From Streptomyces sp. CB02414 (GTDB lineage: Bacteria > Actinomycetota > Actinomycetes > Streptomycetales > Streptomycetaceae), in NCBI RefSeq assembly GCF_001905385.1, contig NZ_LIPF01000001.1, forward strand, positions 1,044,765 through 1,108,764: a stretch of DNA of 64,000 bases, read 5' to 3'. Of this stretch, positions 52,570-60,719 are shown piece after piece. The notes under the pieces are model-generated. The model was given only the letters and a program-made list of their open reading frames with translations, searched no databases and had not been told where the DNA came from. The first letter of the stretch is position 1; the number at the start of each line of letters is the position of its first letter. Made by a program: the position numbers and the translations under genes.

Positions 52570-54201
52570 CTACCGGGCGGGGATCTTGACGGGCGGGGTG
52601 AACGGGTTCTTCATCGGGCCGAGCGCGGCCAGGTCGACCTCGACGAGGGTCGGCCCGTCGGAGGCGACGGCCGCGTCGATCACCTTCGCGGCCTCGCTCG
52701 CGTCGCCGATCCGCGCGTACGGGAGGGAGCAGGCGGCGGCGAGCTGGGCGAAGTCGGGCGTGAACAGGTCGACGCCGGAGCGGCGTTCGGTGTAGGTGGC
52801 CTGCATGTTGCGCAGCACGCCGTACCCGCCGTCGTTGAAGACGATGAGCGTCAGCCGGGGACGTTCCTGGGCGAGGGTGAGCAGTTCGCCGAGGTGGACG
52901 GCGAGCCCGCCGTCCCCGGCGATGACGACGGTGGGATCGTCGGGACGGGCGAGGGCGGCGCCGATGCCCATGGCGAGGCCCTGGCCGATGCCGCCGCCGC
53001 GCGGGAAGACGTTGGCCCGCGGATCGTGGATGGGCAGGAGGCGGTTGCCCCAGGCCGACGAGGGGATGGTCACGTCCCGCGCGACGACCGCGCCGCGCGG
53101 CAGGGCGGCGGCGAGGCCGTCGCAGATCGCGGCCTGCGGTCCGATGCCGTCATGCAGGGCGGCCCGCACCTGCTCCCGCACCTGCCGGACCCGGTCCGTC
53201 CACTCGGTGTCGGCCGGTACGGCGGCCTCCGTGAGGCGCGGCAGGACGGCCGCGGCGTCACCGTGGAGACCGTGGCGGGCGGGGTACACGCGGCCGAGGG
53301 CGGCGGCGTCGACGTCGATCTGGAGGTGCGCCTCGGGGAGCCGGAGGCCGTAGTCGGCGGTCTCGTTGGAGCGGAAGTGGGTGCCGACGGTGACCAGGAC
53401 GTCGGCGTCCGCGAGGAGGGCGCGGGCGGCTGGCGTGGTGGCGAAGTTGCCGATGACCTGGCCGTGGTCCTCGGGCACGGAGCCCCGGCCGGAGTTGGAG
53501 GTGAGCAGACCGGCGCCGGTCGCCTCCAGCAGGGCGAGGAGCTGGTCGCGGGCGGTGTTGGCGCCGCCGCCGGCCCAGATCAGCGGGCGCCGGGCGGAGG
53601 CGAGCAGGTCGCGTGCCGCGGCCAGCCGGGACGCGTCCGGCACCGGGAGGCCGGCGACCGGGGCCTCGTCCCCCTCGTCCTCCTGGACCGCGTACTGCAG
53701 GTCGATCGGCCACTCCACGCTCGCGGGCCCGCCCGGCGCGGTGAGCGCGGCGGCGGACGCCTCGCGCAGGACGCGGCCCGCGTCCCGGGCGGAGGTGACG
53801 GTCGCGGCGTACGTGGAGACCGCGGCGAGCATGCCGAGCTGGTCCTTGGTCTCGTGGATGAAGCCGCGCCCGCTGCCCAGGTACGCCGACTCGACCTGCC
53901 CGGTGATGTGCAGCACCGCCGTCCCGGACGACAGGGCCTCGATCAGGGACCCGGCCGCGTTGCCCGCGCCGGTGCCGGTCGAGGTGAGCGCGCAGCCGAT
54001 CGTGCCGCGGGCCCGGCCGTAGGCGTCGGCGGCGTTGACGGCGCTCGCCTCGTGGCGCACCGGCACGAACCGCAGCTCCGGGTCGGCGTCGACGGCCTCC
54101 ACCAGCGGCAGGTTGTGCACGGACACGATGCCGAAGACGGTGTCGACGCCGAGGGACTTGAGGTGGGCGGCGAGGAGTCCGCCACCGTGGTCGTAACGCA
54201 T
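52570..54201 (-). CDS. Thiamine diphosphate-dependent enzyme (acetolactate synthase-like)
   Basis: 543 residues with the three domains of the acetolactate synthase/benzoylformate decarboxylase family: N-terminal PYR domain with the catalytic Glu51 (PVRHEASAVNAADAYGR), central domain, and PP domain with the TPP motif from GDGGLAVHLGELLT to IVFNDGGYGVL. No valine/FAD features can be judged. It probably decarboxylates a 2-oxo acid or performs carboligation in the ring-cleavage route, not branched-chain amino acid synthesis, as no ilvN follows. Start has GAGGAG. Confidence 0.82.
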   Translation of the reverse strand: MRYDHGGGLLAAHLKSLGVDTVFGIVSVHNLPLVEAVDADPELRFVPVRHEASAVNAADAYGRARGTIGCALTSTGTGAGNAAGSLIEALSSGTAVLHITGQVESAYLGSGRGFIHETKDQLGMLAAVSTYAATVTSARDAGRVLREASAAALTAPGGPASVEWPIDLQYAVQEDEGDEAPVAGLPVPDASRLAAARDLLASARRPLIWAGGGANTARDQLLALLEATGAGLLTSNSGRGSVPEDHGQVIGNFATTPAARALLADADVLVTVGTHFRSNETADYGLRLPEAHLQIDVDAAALGRVYPARHGLHGDAAAVLPRLTEAAVPADTEWTDRVRQVREQVRAALHDGIGPQAAICDGLAAALPRGAVVARDVTIPSSAWGNRLLPIHDPRANVFPRGGGIGQGLAMGIGAALARPDDPTVVIAGDGGLAVHLGELLTLAQERPRLTLIVFNDGGYGVLRNMQATYTERRSGVDLFTPDFAQLAAACSLPYARIGDASEAAKVIDAAVASDGPTLVEVDLAALGPMKNPFTPPVKIPAR

Positions 54202-54210
54202 GCGTACTCC

Positions 54211-55002
54211 TCAGAGGATGCCGCGGCCGACTCCGCCGCAGACGTCGATGCTGGTTCCGGTGATGTAGGAGGCGCGCGGGGAGAGCAGCGAGACGATCGC
54301 GTAGGCGACCTCCTCGGCGCGGCCGAGCCGCCCCAGTGCGATGCCCCGGTCGGCGGCGATCTCCGCCTGCCACTCCTCGTACGTCAGCCCACTGTCCGCC
54401 GCGGCGTGGCGGCGGGTCCACTGGCCGGTGTCGACCAGGCCGAGGCAGACGGAGTTGACGCGGATGCCCTCGGGGGCGAGTTCGCGGGCCAGGGAGGTGG
54501 AGAGGTTGAGGATGCCGGCGCGGGCGGCGCTCGTCGTGATCAGCCGGGTCTCGGGTTGCTTGGCGAGGACGGCGTTGACGTTGACGACGGCGGCGGCGTC
54601 GGAGACGCGGAGGTGGGCGCGGGCGGCGGCGAGGGGGTTGAGGACGCCCGCGAACTTCAGCTCCAGCTCGTCGCGCCAGTCGTCCTCGGTCGTCTCGTCG
54701 AGGGTCTTCATGCGGGACTGTCCGGCGTTGTTCACGAGCCCGTCGAGTCGTCCGCCGAAGCAAGCGGCGGCGCGCTCGGTGAAGTCCCGTACGGCGTCGG
54801 CGTCCCGGACGTCGCAGACGCCGGTGTACAGCCGGTCCGTACCGGCGCCGAGGCCCGCGGCGGCCTTGGCCAGCCGGTCGGCGTCCCGCCCGCAGGTCGC
54901 GACGCGGGCGCCTTCCGCGAGCAGGGCGCGGACCGTGGCCAGGCCGACGCCGGAGCTGCCGCCGGTGACCAGGACGGTGCGGTCGGCGAGGCCGAGGTCC
55001 AT
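54211..55002 (-). CDS. SDR-fold protein lacking the catalytic Tyr-x3-Lys
   Basis: 263 residues. NAD-binding TGGSSGVG at the N terminus and NNAG are intact, but the catalytic site is altered: where SDRs have Tyr-x3-Lys this protein has Thr157-SAA-Arg161 (ITTSAARAG), and the Ser region reads VVNVNAV. C-terminal part (GIRVNSVCLGLVDTGQW, GTSIDVCGG) is normal. It may be a non-oxidoreductase, an imine or enoyl reductase with another donor, or a structural partner of the neighbouring canonical SDR. Confidence 0.8.
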   Translation of the reverse strand: MDLGLADRTVLVTGGSSGVGLATVRALLAEGARVATCGRDADRLAKAAAGLGAGTDRLYTGVCDVRDADAVRDFTERAAACFGGRLDGLVNNAGQSRMKTLDETTEDDWRDELELKFAGVLNPLAAARAHLRVSDAAAVVNVNAVLAKQPETRLITTSAARAGILNLSTSLARELAPEGIRVNSVCLGLVDTGQWTRRHAAADSGLTYEEWQAEIAADRGIALGRLGRAEEVAYAIVSLLSPRASYITGTSIDVCGGVGRGIL

Positions 55003-55030
55003 GAGTACTCCTAGGCGGTGGGGAGGTGGT

Positions 55031-55783
55031 TCAGTGCATGGTGAAGCCGCCGTTGACGGCGACCACCTGGCCGGTCAGGTAGCGCGACTCCTCGCCGAGC
55101 AGGTGGGAGACGAGCCCCACGAGGTCTTCGGGCCGCTGCGGCCGGGAGATCGCGCGCTGGGCGGCGTACAGGGCGTGCCGCTCGGCCGGTACGGTCTCGG
55201 TCGCCTCGACCTCGGTGAGGCCCGGCGCCACCGCGTTGACGGTGATGCCGCGCTCCCCCAGCTCGCGGGCCATCGCCCGGGTCAGGGCGATGACGGCGCC
55301 CTTGGAGGCGATGTAGTGGGCGAGGCGCGGGGAGCCGTAGAGGGCCGCGTCGGAGGCGATGTTGACGATCCGGCCCGGGCCGGACATCAGGGGCAGCAGG
55401 TGCTTGGCGACGAGCCAGGGGCCGCGCGCGTTGACGGTCATCAGCCGGTCCCAGGTCTCGACGTCGATGTCCTGGAACTCCCGGCCGCCCACGCCGTTGG
55501 CGAGGGCCGCGTTGTTGACCAGCCCGTACACCGGGCCGCCGGGTGCGACGCGGGCGGCCAGTGCCTCGACGGAGGCCGGGTCGGCGACGTCCAGCGGTAC
55601 GAACTCCGCCGCGCCACCGGACTCCCGGATCGCCGCCGCCGTACGGGAGCCCCACTCCTCGTTCAGCTCGGCGACGACGACCCGGTACCCGTCGGCCGCC
55701 GCCCGGCGGGCCATGGCCTCCCCCAGGCCACGGCCCGCGCCGGTCACGACGACCGTGCGGCGCCCGGTCGCCGGGTCAGTCAC
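55031..55783 (-). CDS. Short-chain dehydrogenase/reductase, canonical
   Basis: 250 residues, classical SDR: TGAGRGLG, NNAA, IASD with the catalytic Ser and YIASK. GTG start overlapping the cupin stop by 8 bp. In an aromatic pathway with a Rieske oxygenase it could oxidise a cis-dihydrodiol or a side-chain alcohol; substrate unknown. Confidence 0.87.
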   Translation of the reverse strand: MTDPATGRRTVVVTGAGRGLGEAMARRAAADGYRVVVAELNEEWGSRTAAAIRESGGAAEFVPLDVADPASVEALAARVAPGGPVYGLVNNAALANGVGGREFQDIDVETWDRLMTVNARGPWLVAKHLLPLMSGPGRIVNIASDAALYGSPRLAHYIASKGAVIALTRAMARELGERGITVNAVAPGLTEVEATETVPAERHALYAAQRAISRPQRPEDLVGLVSHLLGEESRYLTGQVVAVNGGFTMH

Positions 55784-56297
55784 GGGTGACGCCGTACAGC
55801 GGGGAGTACTCGGGGTAGGTCGGCACCTGCGGCTTCTGCGTGCCGATGATCACGCAGAACAGCGCGTCGGTGTCGCCCTCGTTCTTCAGCGACCGGGTCA
55901 CGCCGGCCGGCACCACGATCATGTCGCGGTAGCCGAGGGTGCGGTACTCGGCCTCGTCGGGGCCGCGGTGGATGCCGACGCGGACCTCGCCCTCCAGGAC
56001 GAAGAAGGCCTCCTCCACGTCGTGGTGGGTGTGGGCGGGGCCCTCGGCGCCGGGCGGCAGCAGCATGTTGGAGAAGGTGAAGCCGCCGGAGGGGAGGATG
56101 CGGCCGTCGTTCTCGTGGTTGCCGGTGGCGCCGGAACCGACGTAGCGGATCTGCGCCCGCTTGTACTGCGGGCCCGCCTTCTCCTGGAAGGACAGGGTGC
56201 CCCAGTCCGGCTCGCGGGAGGCCTTGGAGGCGATCAGGGAGTCGGTGTACTTGGCGAGGTCCCCGTTGTTGTCGTACTCGTCGGTGGTCAGCGGCAT
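55776..56297 (-). CDS. Cupin-domain protein
   Basis: 173 residues, single cupin barrel with metal ligands in motif 1 (PAHTHHDVEEAFFVLEG, His-x-His...Glu) and a late motif 2 (YRDMIVVPAGVTRSLKN) with the usual His replaced by Thr/Arg-containing sequence. It may be a metal isomerase or dioxygenase-like enzyme. Located between alpha/beta hydrolase and SDR genes, all closely packed. Confidence 0.8.
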   Translation of the reverse strand: MPLTTDEYDNNGDLAKYTDSLIASKASREPDWGTLSFQEKAGPQYKRAQIRYVGSGATGNHENDGRILPSGGFTFSNMLLPPGAEGPAHTHHDVEEAFFVLEGEVRVGIHRGPDEAEYRTLGYRDMIVVPAGVTRSLKNEGDTDALFCVIIGTQKPQVPTYPEYSPLYGVTRD

Positions 56298-56302
56298 GGT
56301 GG

Positions 56303-57109
56303 TCAGCCCTTCGTGGTCGTGCGGGTGTTGGTGACGATGTGCAGGTGGGAGAGCAGCCAGGCGTTGAAGTGCTCGGGCTGTTCCTGGTTGGCCAGGTGAC
56401 CGGCGTCCTTGACGATCACGTAGGCGGTCTTGTGGAGTCCGCCGGCCAGGACCTGTGAGGCTTCGGGGCCGGTGATCCGGTCCTTCTCACCGCACAGGAC
56501 GAGGGTGGGCGCGGTGACCCGGTCGAGTTCGCCGCGCAGGTCGGTGCGGGCCATGGATTCGGCCGCCGACCGGTAGCCGGGCGACCGGACCGAGTCGGCC
56601 ATGGTGTCGACGACCCGCCGCACCAGCTCGGGCGGCGCGTCCTCGGACAGCAGCCGGGGGCCGCGCTGCTCCGCGAAGGCGCGCGGGCCGAGGCTCTCCA
56701 GTTCCGGGACGCGGGCGCGCATCGCGGCGGCCTTCTCGGGGCTGGTGCCGGAGCCTGGGGTGGAGTCGGCGACGGTGAGGGAGGCGACGAGGTCCGGGTG
56801 TCGGGTGGCGAGCCGGAGCGCGATCACGCCGCCCCAGGAGACGCCGACGACGTGGGCGTCGGTGCCGCGGGCGCGGATGATCTCGGCGGCGGTGTCGGCG
56901 TAGTCGTCGAGGGTGAGGTCGTGGTCCGGGTCGGCCGACTTGGCGTAGCCCGGTGCGTCCCAGGCGACAACCCGGTGGCCGGCCGCGAGTGCCTCGGTCT
57001 GCGGGGCGAAGGCGGCGGACGAGGAGCCGATGCCGTGCAGGCACAGGACCAGCGGCCCGTCGTCGCCGTTCTCCTCCAGGTGCAGCCCGGCGGGGTCGTA
57101 GGCGGTCAC
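56303..57109 (-). CDS. Alpha/beta hydrolase (meta-cleavage product hydrolase type)
   Basis: 268 residues. Oxyanion LHGIGSS, nucleophile Ser in GVSWGG, acid region LCGEKDRIT and His in KDAGHLANQEQPEHF. Size and order match C-C hydrolases such as MhpC/BphD that split ring-cleavage products, consistent with the extradiol dioxygenase two genes upstream. The GTG start overlaps the aspartate dehydrogenase stop (GTGA). Confidence 0.85.
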   Translation of the reverse strand: MTAYDPAGLHLEENGDDGPLVLCLHGIGSSSAAFAPQTEALAAGHRVVAWDAPGYAKSADPDHDLTLDDYADTAAEIIRARGTDAHVVGVSWGGVIALRLATRHPDLVASLTVADSTPGSGTSPEKAAAMRARVPELESLGPRAFAEQRGPRLLSEDAPPELVRRVVDTMADSVRSPGYRSAAESMARTDLRGELDRVTAPTLVLCGEKDRITGPEASQVLAGGLHKTAYVIVKDAGHLANQEQPEHFNAWLLSHLHIVTNTRTTTKG

Positions 57110-57918
57110 AGGATCTGCCCCCGGCGTCCGGTCAGGGCCGCGAGCGAGCGCAGCACGGCGTACGGGACGACCCTGCTGGTGGCCGGGTTGGCGGCGTCGG
57201 GGACGTGGCGGACCTCGAAGCGGTACGAGCCCTGCGGGCCGCTCGCCTCGATCACGTGGGAGGTGTGCGCGGCCGCCGGGTCGGCGACGACGCGGACCCG
57301 TACGGCGTCGAGGTCGCCGACCGCGAGCGCGACCGAGGCGGCGACGTTCGTGGACTTGGGGAAGCTGACCGGTACGTCGCGTGCGGTGCCGGACATGACC
57401 TCGACGGGCGTGGTCGTGGTCCGCAGCCGGGCGAGCATCTCCTCGTCCATCCAGGGCTGTTCGAGGGTGGACGGCAGCTTGGTGGTGGTGAGCGTGACCT
57501 CGCCGAGCGGGCCCATGGCGCGTACGGCCTGGAGCAGGTCGAGGCCGCCGACCGCGCCGCCGGTGAAGTACACCCGGCCGGGCCCGGTCGCGAGGAGCCG
57601 CTTGGCCAGGTCCTCGTCGGTCAGTGCTCCGGTGGACGCCACGAGCAGGTCGGTGCCGGAGGCGAGGATCGTCTCGCCCCATTCCCGTACGACGCCCTGG
57701 CCCGCGGCCTCGACGATCAGGTCGCAGGAGGCGAGGGCCTGTTCCACGGTGAGCTGGGGGGCGGGGACGGCGTCGCCGAGCGGGCGGTTGTCGACGATGC
57801 CCGTCAGTTCGGCGCCGGGCACCTCGCCCGCGGCGAGCGCGGCGCCGACGGTGCGGCCGATGGCGCCCCAGCCGATGAGGGCGACCTTGCGGGTGTGGGT
57901 TTTGACGGCGCTGCTCAT
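57106..57918 (-). CDS. L-aspartate dehydrogenase-like protein (NadX/DUF108 type)
   Basis: 270 residues. N-terminal Rossmann VALIGWGAIGRTV, SCDLIVEAAGQG, LVASTGALTDED; C-terminal TTTKLPSTLEQPW and VSFPKSTNVAASVALAVG, typical of aspartate dehydrogenases (aspartate + NAD(P) to iminoaspartate/oxaloacetate + NH3). Overlaps both neighbours by 4 bp, so it is an integral part of the catabolic operon rather than of NAD synthesis. It suggests that an amino group or imine is handled in the pathway. The true substrate is unknown. Confidence 0.82.
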   Translation of the reverse strand: MSSAVKTHTRKVALIGWGAIGRTVGAALAAGEVPGAELTGIVDNRPLGDAVPAPQLTVEQALASCDLIVEAAGQGVVREWGETILASGTDLLVASTGALTDEDLAKRLLATGPGRVYFTGGAVGGLDLLQAVRAMGPLGEVTLTTTKLPSTLEQPWMDEEMLARLRTTTTPVEVMSGTARDVPVSFPKSTNVAASVALAVGDLDAVRVRVVADPAAAHTSHVIEASGPQGSYRFEVRHVPDAANPATSRVVPYAVLRSLAALTGRRGQIL

Positions 57919-58892
57919 GCCGCTGCTCCTTCCGGGCCGGTGACGGCGTCCACGGGCGGGGCGACGGGGCTGCCGTCGGGCGTGCCCGTCATGTGGGCGC
58001 GGATCCGCTGCGACGGCGGGCCGGCGGTCCCCCACAGGTCGGACAGCTCGGGCGTGCGCCGCCACACCTTGCAGATCCAGGTGTCCTCGACGATCTGGGC
58101 GACCTCGGTGGTGTACTCGCAGACCAGGCCGGTCGGGTCGGTGAAGTAGGAGAAGGTGTTGTTGCCGGGGCCGTGCCGGCCGGGCCCCCACTCGGGGTTG
58201 ATCCCGTGGTGCCGGAGCCGGCCGAGGCCGCGCATGAAGTGGTCGATCGAGGTCATCTCGTAGGCGACGTGGTTGAGGGAGACCCAGGGCGCCTGGTTGA
58301 AGGCGACGCAGTGGTGGTCGGTGCCGCAGCGCATGAAGGCCATCTGGTGCTCGGACCAGTCGGAGACGCGCATGCCGAGGACGTCGCGGTAGAAGGCGAC
58401 GGAGGCGTCGATGTCGGGGGTGTTGAGGACGGCGTGGGTGACGCCGACCGGCAGGGCCGCGTCCCGGCTGCGTTCGGTGACCGCCCAGGTGTCGGCGGAC
58501 AGTTCGACCAGCCGCCCGTCGAGGTCGTGGAAGCGCAGGCCGTAGCCGCCGCCGACCTGGTCGAGAGGGCCGGGTTCGGTGACGAGCGGGATGCCGCGGG
58601 CGCTGAGGCGGCGGGCGGCCTCGTCGATCTCGGCGGGGGTGGCGAGGGCGAAGACGAGGCGGCCGAGGCCGATCCGGTCGGAGCGGGTCAGGCGCAGGGC
58701 GTGGTGCTCCTCGCCGGTGCCGCGCAGCCAGCTCGCGCTGTGCTCGGCCTCGACGACCTGGAGGCCCCAGACCTCCTCGTAGAAGTCGACGGCGTCGGCG
58801 AAGTTCGGGGTGAGCAGCTCGACGGAGCGCAGGGCGCGCAGCCGGCCGATCGGGGGGTGGGTCGCGGCGGAACCGGTCGGGGGGTGAGTCAT
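57915..58892 (-). CDS. Extradiol ring-cleavage dioxygenase (BphC-type, two VOC domains)
   Basis: 325 residues, two tandem vicinal-oxygen-chelate domains. The C-terminal domain carries the complete iron site: His153 (GVTHAVL), His208 (LNHVAYE) and Glu259 (VCEYTTE). Second-sphere residues equivalent to BphC His195, His241 and Tyr250 are also present (His194, His240, Tyr249). It should cleave a catechol next to the hydroxyls. Good GGGAG before the ATG. Confidence 0.88.
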   Translation of the reverse strand: MTHPPTGSAATHPPIGRLRALRSVELLTPNFADAVDFYEEVWGLQVVEAEHSASWLRGTGEEHHALRLTRSDRIGLGRLVFALATPAEIDEAARRLSARGIPLVTEPGPLDQVGGGYGLRFHDLDGRLVELSADTWAVTERSRDAALPVGVTHAVLNTPDIDASVAFYRDVLGMRVSDWSEHQMAFMRCGTDHHCVAFNQAPWVSLNHVAYEMTSIDHFMRGLGRLRHHGINPEWGPGRHGPGNNTFSYFTDPTGLVCEYTTEVAQIVEDTWICKVWRRTPELSDLWGTAGPPSQRIRAHMTGTPDGSPVAPPVDAVTGPEGAAA

Positions 58893-58916
58893 GGCGGAAT
58901 CTCCCGGGGTGGTGGG

Positions 58917-60404
58917 TCAGTTGGCCCAGGGCAGGGGCGCGGTGTCGATGCCCCAGTACAGGGACTTCTGCCGCTGGTAGGCGCGGATCAGGTCGCGGCC
59001 CTTCTCGGTGCCGAGCCCGGAGTCCTTCATCCCGCCGAAGGGGGTGGAGATGGAGAACTGCTTGTACGTGTTGATCCACACGGTCCCGGCCTCGATCCGC
59101 CGTCCGAGCCGCCAGGCGGCCCGCGCGTCGCGGGTCCAGATGCCGCAGGCGAGGCCGTAGACGGAGTCGTTGGCCTGGGCGACGAGTTCGTCCTCGTCGT
59201 CGTAGGGGAGGGCGACGAGGACCGGGCCGAAGATCTCCTCCTGGCAGACGCGGGCCGAGTTGGGCAGGGAGTCGATGACGGTCGGCAGGTAGTAGGCGCC
59301 GTTCGCGTACGGCTCGCCCTCGGGCGCGGATCCGCCGCACAGCACCCGGCCGCCCTCCGCGCGGGCGAGGTCGACGGCTGCGGCGACGGTGTCGCGGTGG
59401 GCGTGGTGGACGAGCGGGGCGACCTGGGTGTCGGGGGACGTGCCCGGTCCGACGCGCAGCTTCCGGACCCGCTCGACGAGTTCGCCGACGAAGGAGTCGT
59501 AGCGCGAGGCGTGCACGAAGAGCCGCGAACCGGCGATGCAGGACTGGCCGCTGGAGGAGAAGATCCCGTACATGACGCCCGCGAGGGCCTGTTCGGTGTC
59601 GGCGTCCTCGCGGACGATCGTCGGTGACTTGCCGCCGAGTTCGAGTGAGGCGGGAACGAGCTTGTCGGCGGCGGCGCGGGCGATGGCGCGTCCGGTGGCG
59701 GTGCCGCCGGTGAAGCCGATCCGGCCGACGAGCGGATGCCGGACGATGGCGTCACCCACGATCCGGCCTTTGCCCGGCAGGACGGCGAGCAGCGCGGTGG
59801 GCAGCCCCTCCTCGGTGAGGACCTGGTGGACGAGGCGCCCGAAGGCCAGGGAGACCAGCGGGGTCCACTCGGCGGGCTTGAGCAGGACCGCGTTGCCGCC
59901 GGCCAGCGCGGGGGCGACCTTCTGGGCGTCGGAGGCGATCGGCGAGTTCCAGGGGTTGATCGCCCCGACGACGCCGATCGGTTCGTACGTGCTCATCGTG
60001 ACGTAGGGGCCGCGCGAGGGGGTGAGCGCGTCCTCGGCGGTCTCCAGGGCGGCGGCCGTGTACCGGAAGGTGGCGGCGGCGCTGAGCGCGAGGGCGCGGG
60101 TCTCGCCGAGGGTCTTGCCGGTGTCGGCGGTCTGGAGGGCGGACAGGGCGTCGGCGTGCTCCTCGATCAGGTCGCCGATCCGGTGCAGGACGCGGGCCCG
60201 CCGGTGCGGCGGCAGGTCCCGCCACTCGGGTGCGGCGGCCGCCGCGGCGGCGGCGTGCGCGGCCTCCTCCACGTCGTCCGGCGAGGCGGCTTGGACGGTG
60301 GTGATGACGCTGCCGTCGGCGGGGTCCACCGTGCGGATCGGCAGCCCGCCGCCGCGCCGCCAGTGCCCCGCGATGAGGATCTCGTCGACTGGAACGCGCG
60401 GCAT
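58917..60404 (-). CDS. Aldehyde dehydrogenase
   Basis: 495 residues, complete ALDH: PWNSP (Asn153), LELGGKSP (general base Glu255), GQSCIAGSR (nucleophile Cys289), EEIFGPVL, C-terminal PFGGMKDSG. First gene of the operon (GGAGG before the ATG). In extradiol pathways such enzymes oxidise hydroxymuconic semialdehyde or a side-chain aldehyde. Confidence 0.9.
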   Translation of the reverse strand: MPRVPVDEILIAGHWRRGGGLPIRTVDPADGSVITTVQAASPDDVEEAAHAAAAAAAAPEWRDLPPHRRARVLHRIGDLIEEHADALSALQTADTGKTLGETRALALSAAATFRYTAAALETAEDALTPSRGPYVTMSTYEPIGVVGAINPWNSPIASDAQKVAPALAGGNAVLLKPAEWTPLVSLAFGRLVHQVLTEEGLPTALLAVLPGKGRIVGDAIVRHPLVGRIGFTGGTATGRAIARAAADKLVPASLELGGKSPTIVREDADTEQALAGVMYGIFSSSGQSCIAGSRLFVHASRYDSFVGELVERVRKLRVGPGTSPDTQVAPLVHHAHRDTVAAAVDLARAEGGRVLCGGSAPEGEPYANGAYYLPTVIDSLPNSARVCQEEIFGPVLVALPYDDEDELVAQANDSVYGLACGIWTRDARAAWRLGRRIEAGTVWINTYKQFSISTPFGGMKDSGLGTEKGRDLIRAYQRQKSLYWGIDTAPLPWAN

Positions 60405-60484
60405 GGGGGCCTCCGGAAAGGGACGGTGCGGGAACTCGCGGACACGGCGGGGGCGTTGCCCGAACCGCCATGTCTAGGCGCTAG

Positions 60485-60500
60485 AAATCTAAGCGCTTAA
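60485..60500. promoter_or_regulatory. Putative MarR operator of the aromatic operon
   Basis: AAATCTAAGCGCTTAA, 12 of 16 identical to the minus strand of 49739-49754 in front of marR, with a 10-bp perfect palindrome TAAGCGCTTA, 81 bp before the aldehyde dehydrogenase start. Confidence 0.6.
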
Positions 60501-60552
60501 CTAATTACCCCGCAAGGGACCGGCCGCGACGAATTTTTCGCGACGTCAGGAC

Positions 60553-60568
60553 TAAGGCTTGCCTAACC
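60553..60568. promoter_or_regulatory. Iron-box-like sequence
   Basis: TAAGGCTTGCCTAACC resembles DtxR-family sites (reverse complement GGTTAGGCAAGCCTTA) but is clearly weaker than the two des boxes. Confidence 0.35.
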
Positions 60569-60719
60569 TCCACCGACTACCGATAGAACTTAAGCCCTGA
60601 GACATTCAGCGCCTACATAAGTGGCCCGTCTCGTCCTCGCCGCACCTCTCCAGCCCTCATCGCCGCCCGGCACGCGGTTGCTCCGCCGTGCCGTGCGTCC
60701 CGAACCGGAGACCACACCC

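Larger units (their letters stand above)
60405..60719. promoter_or_regulatory. Divergent control region, catabolic operon / MFS transporter
   Basis: 315 bp without a gene. It contains the palindrome CTAGGCGCTAG (60474-60484), the MarR-like motif with TAAGCGCTTA (60485-60500), and an iron-box-like sequence (60553-60568). The transporter ribosome site CGGAG lies near 60707. Confidence 0.6.

Noticed and set aside
52570..54201. Assigning the TPP enzyme to valine/leucine biosynthesis (IlvB)
   Set aside because: No regulatory subunit or ilvC follows and the gene is embedded in the catabolic operon.
57106..57918. Aspartate dehydrogenase as part of NAD biosynthesis (NadX)
   Set aside because: No nadA or nadC is near and it overlaps dioxygenase and hydrolase genes by 4 bp on each side.
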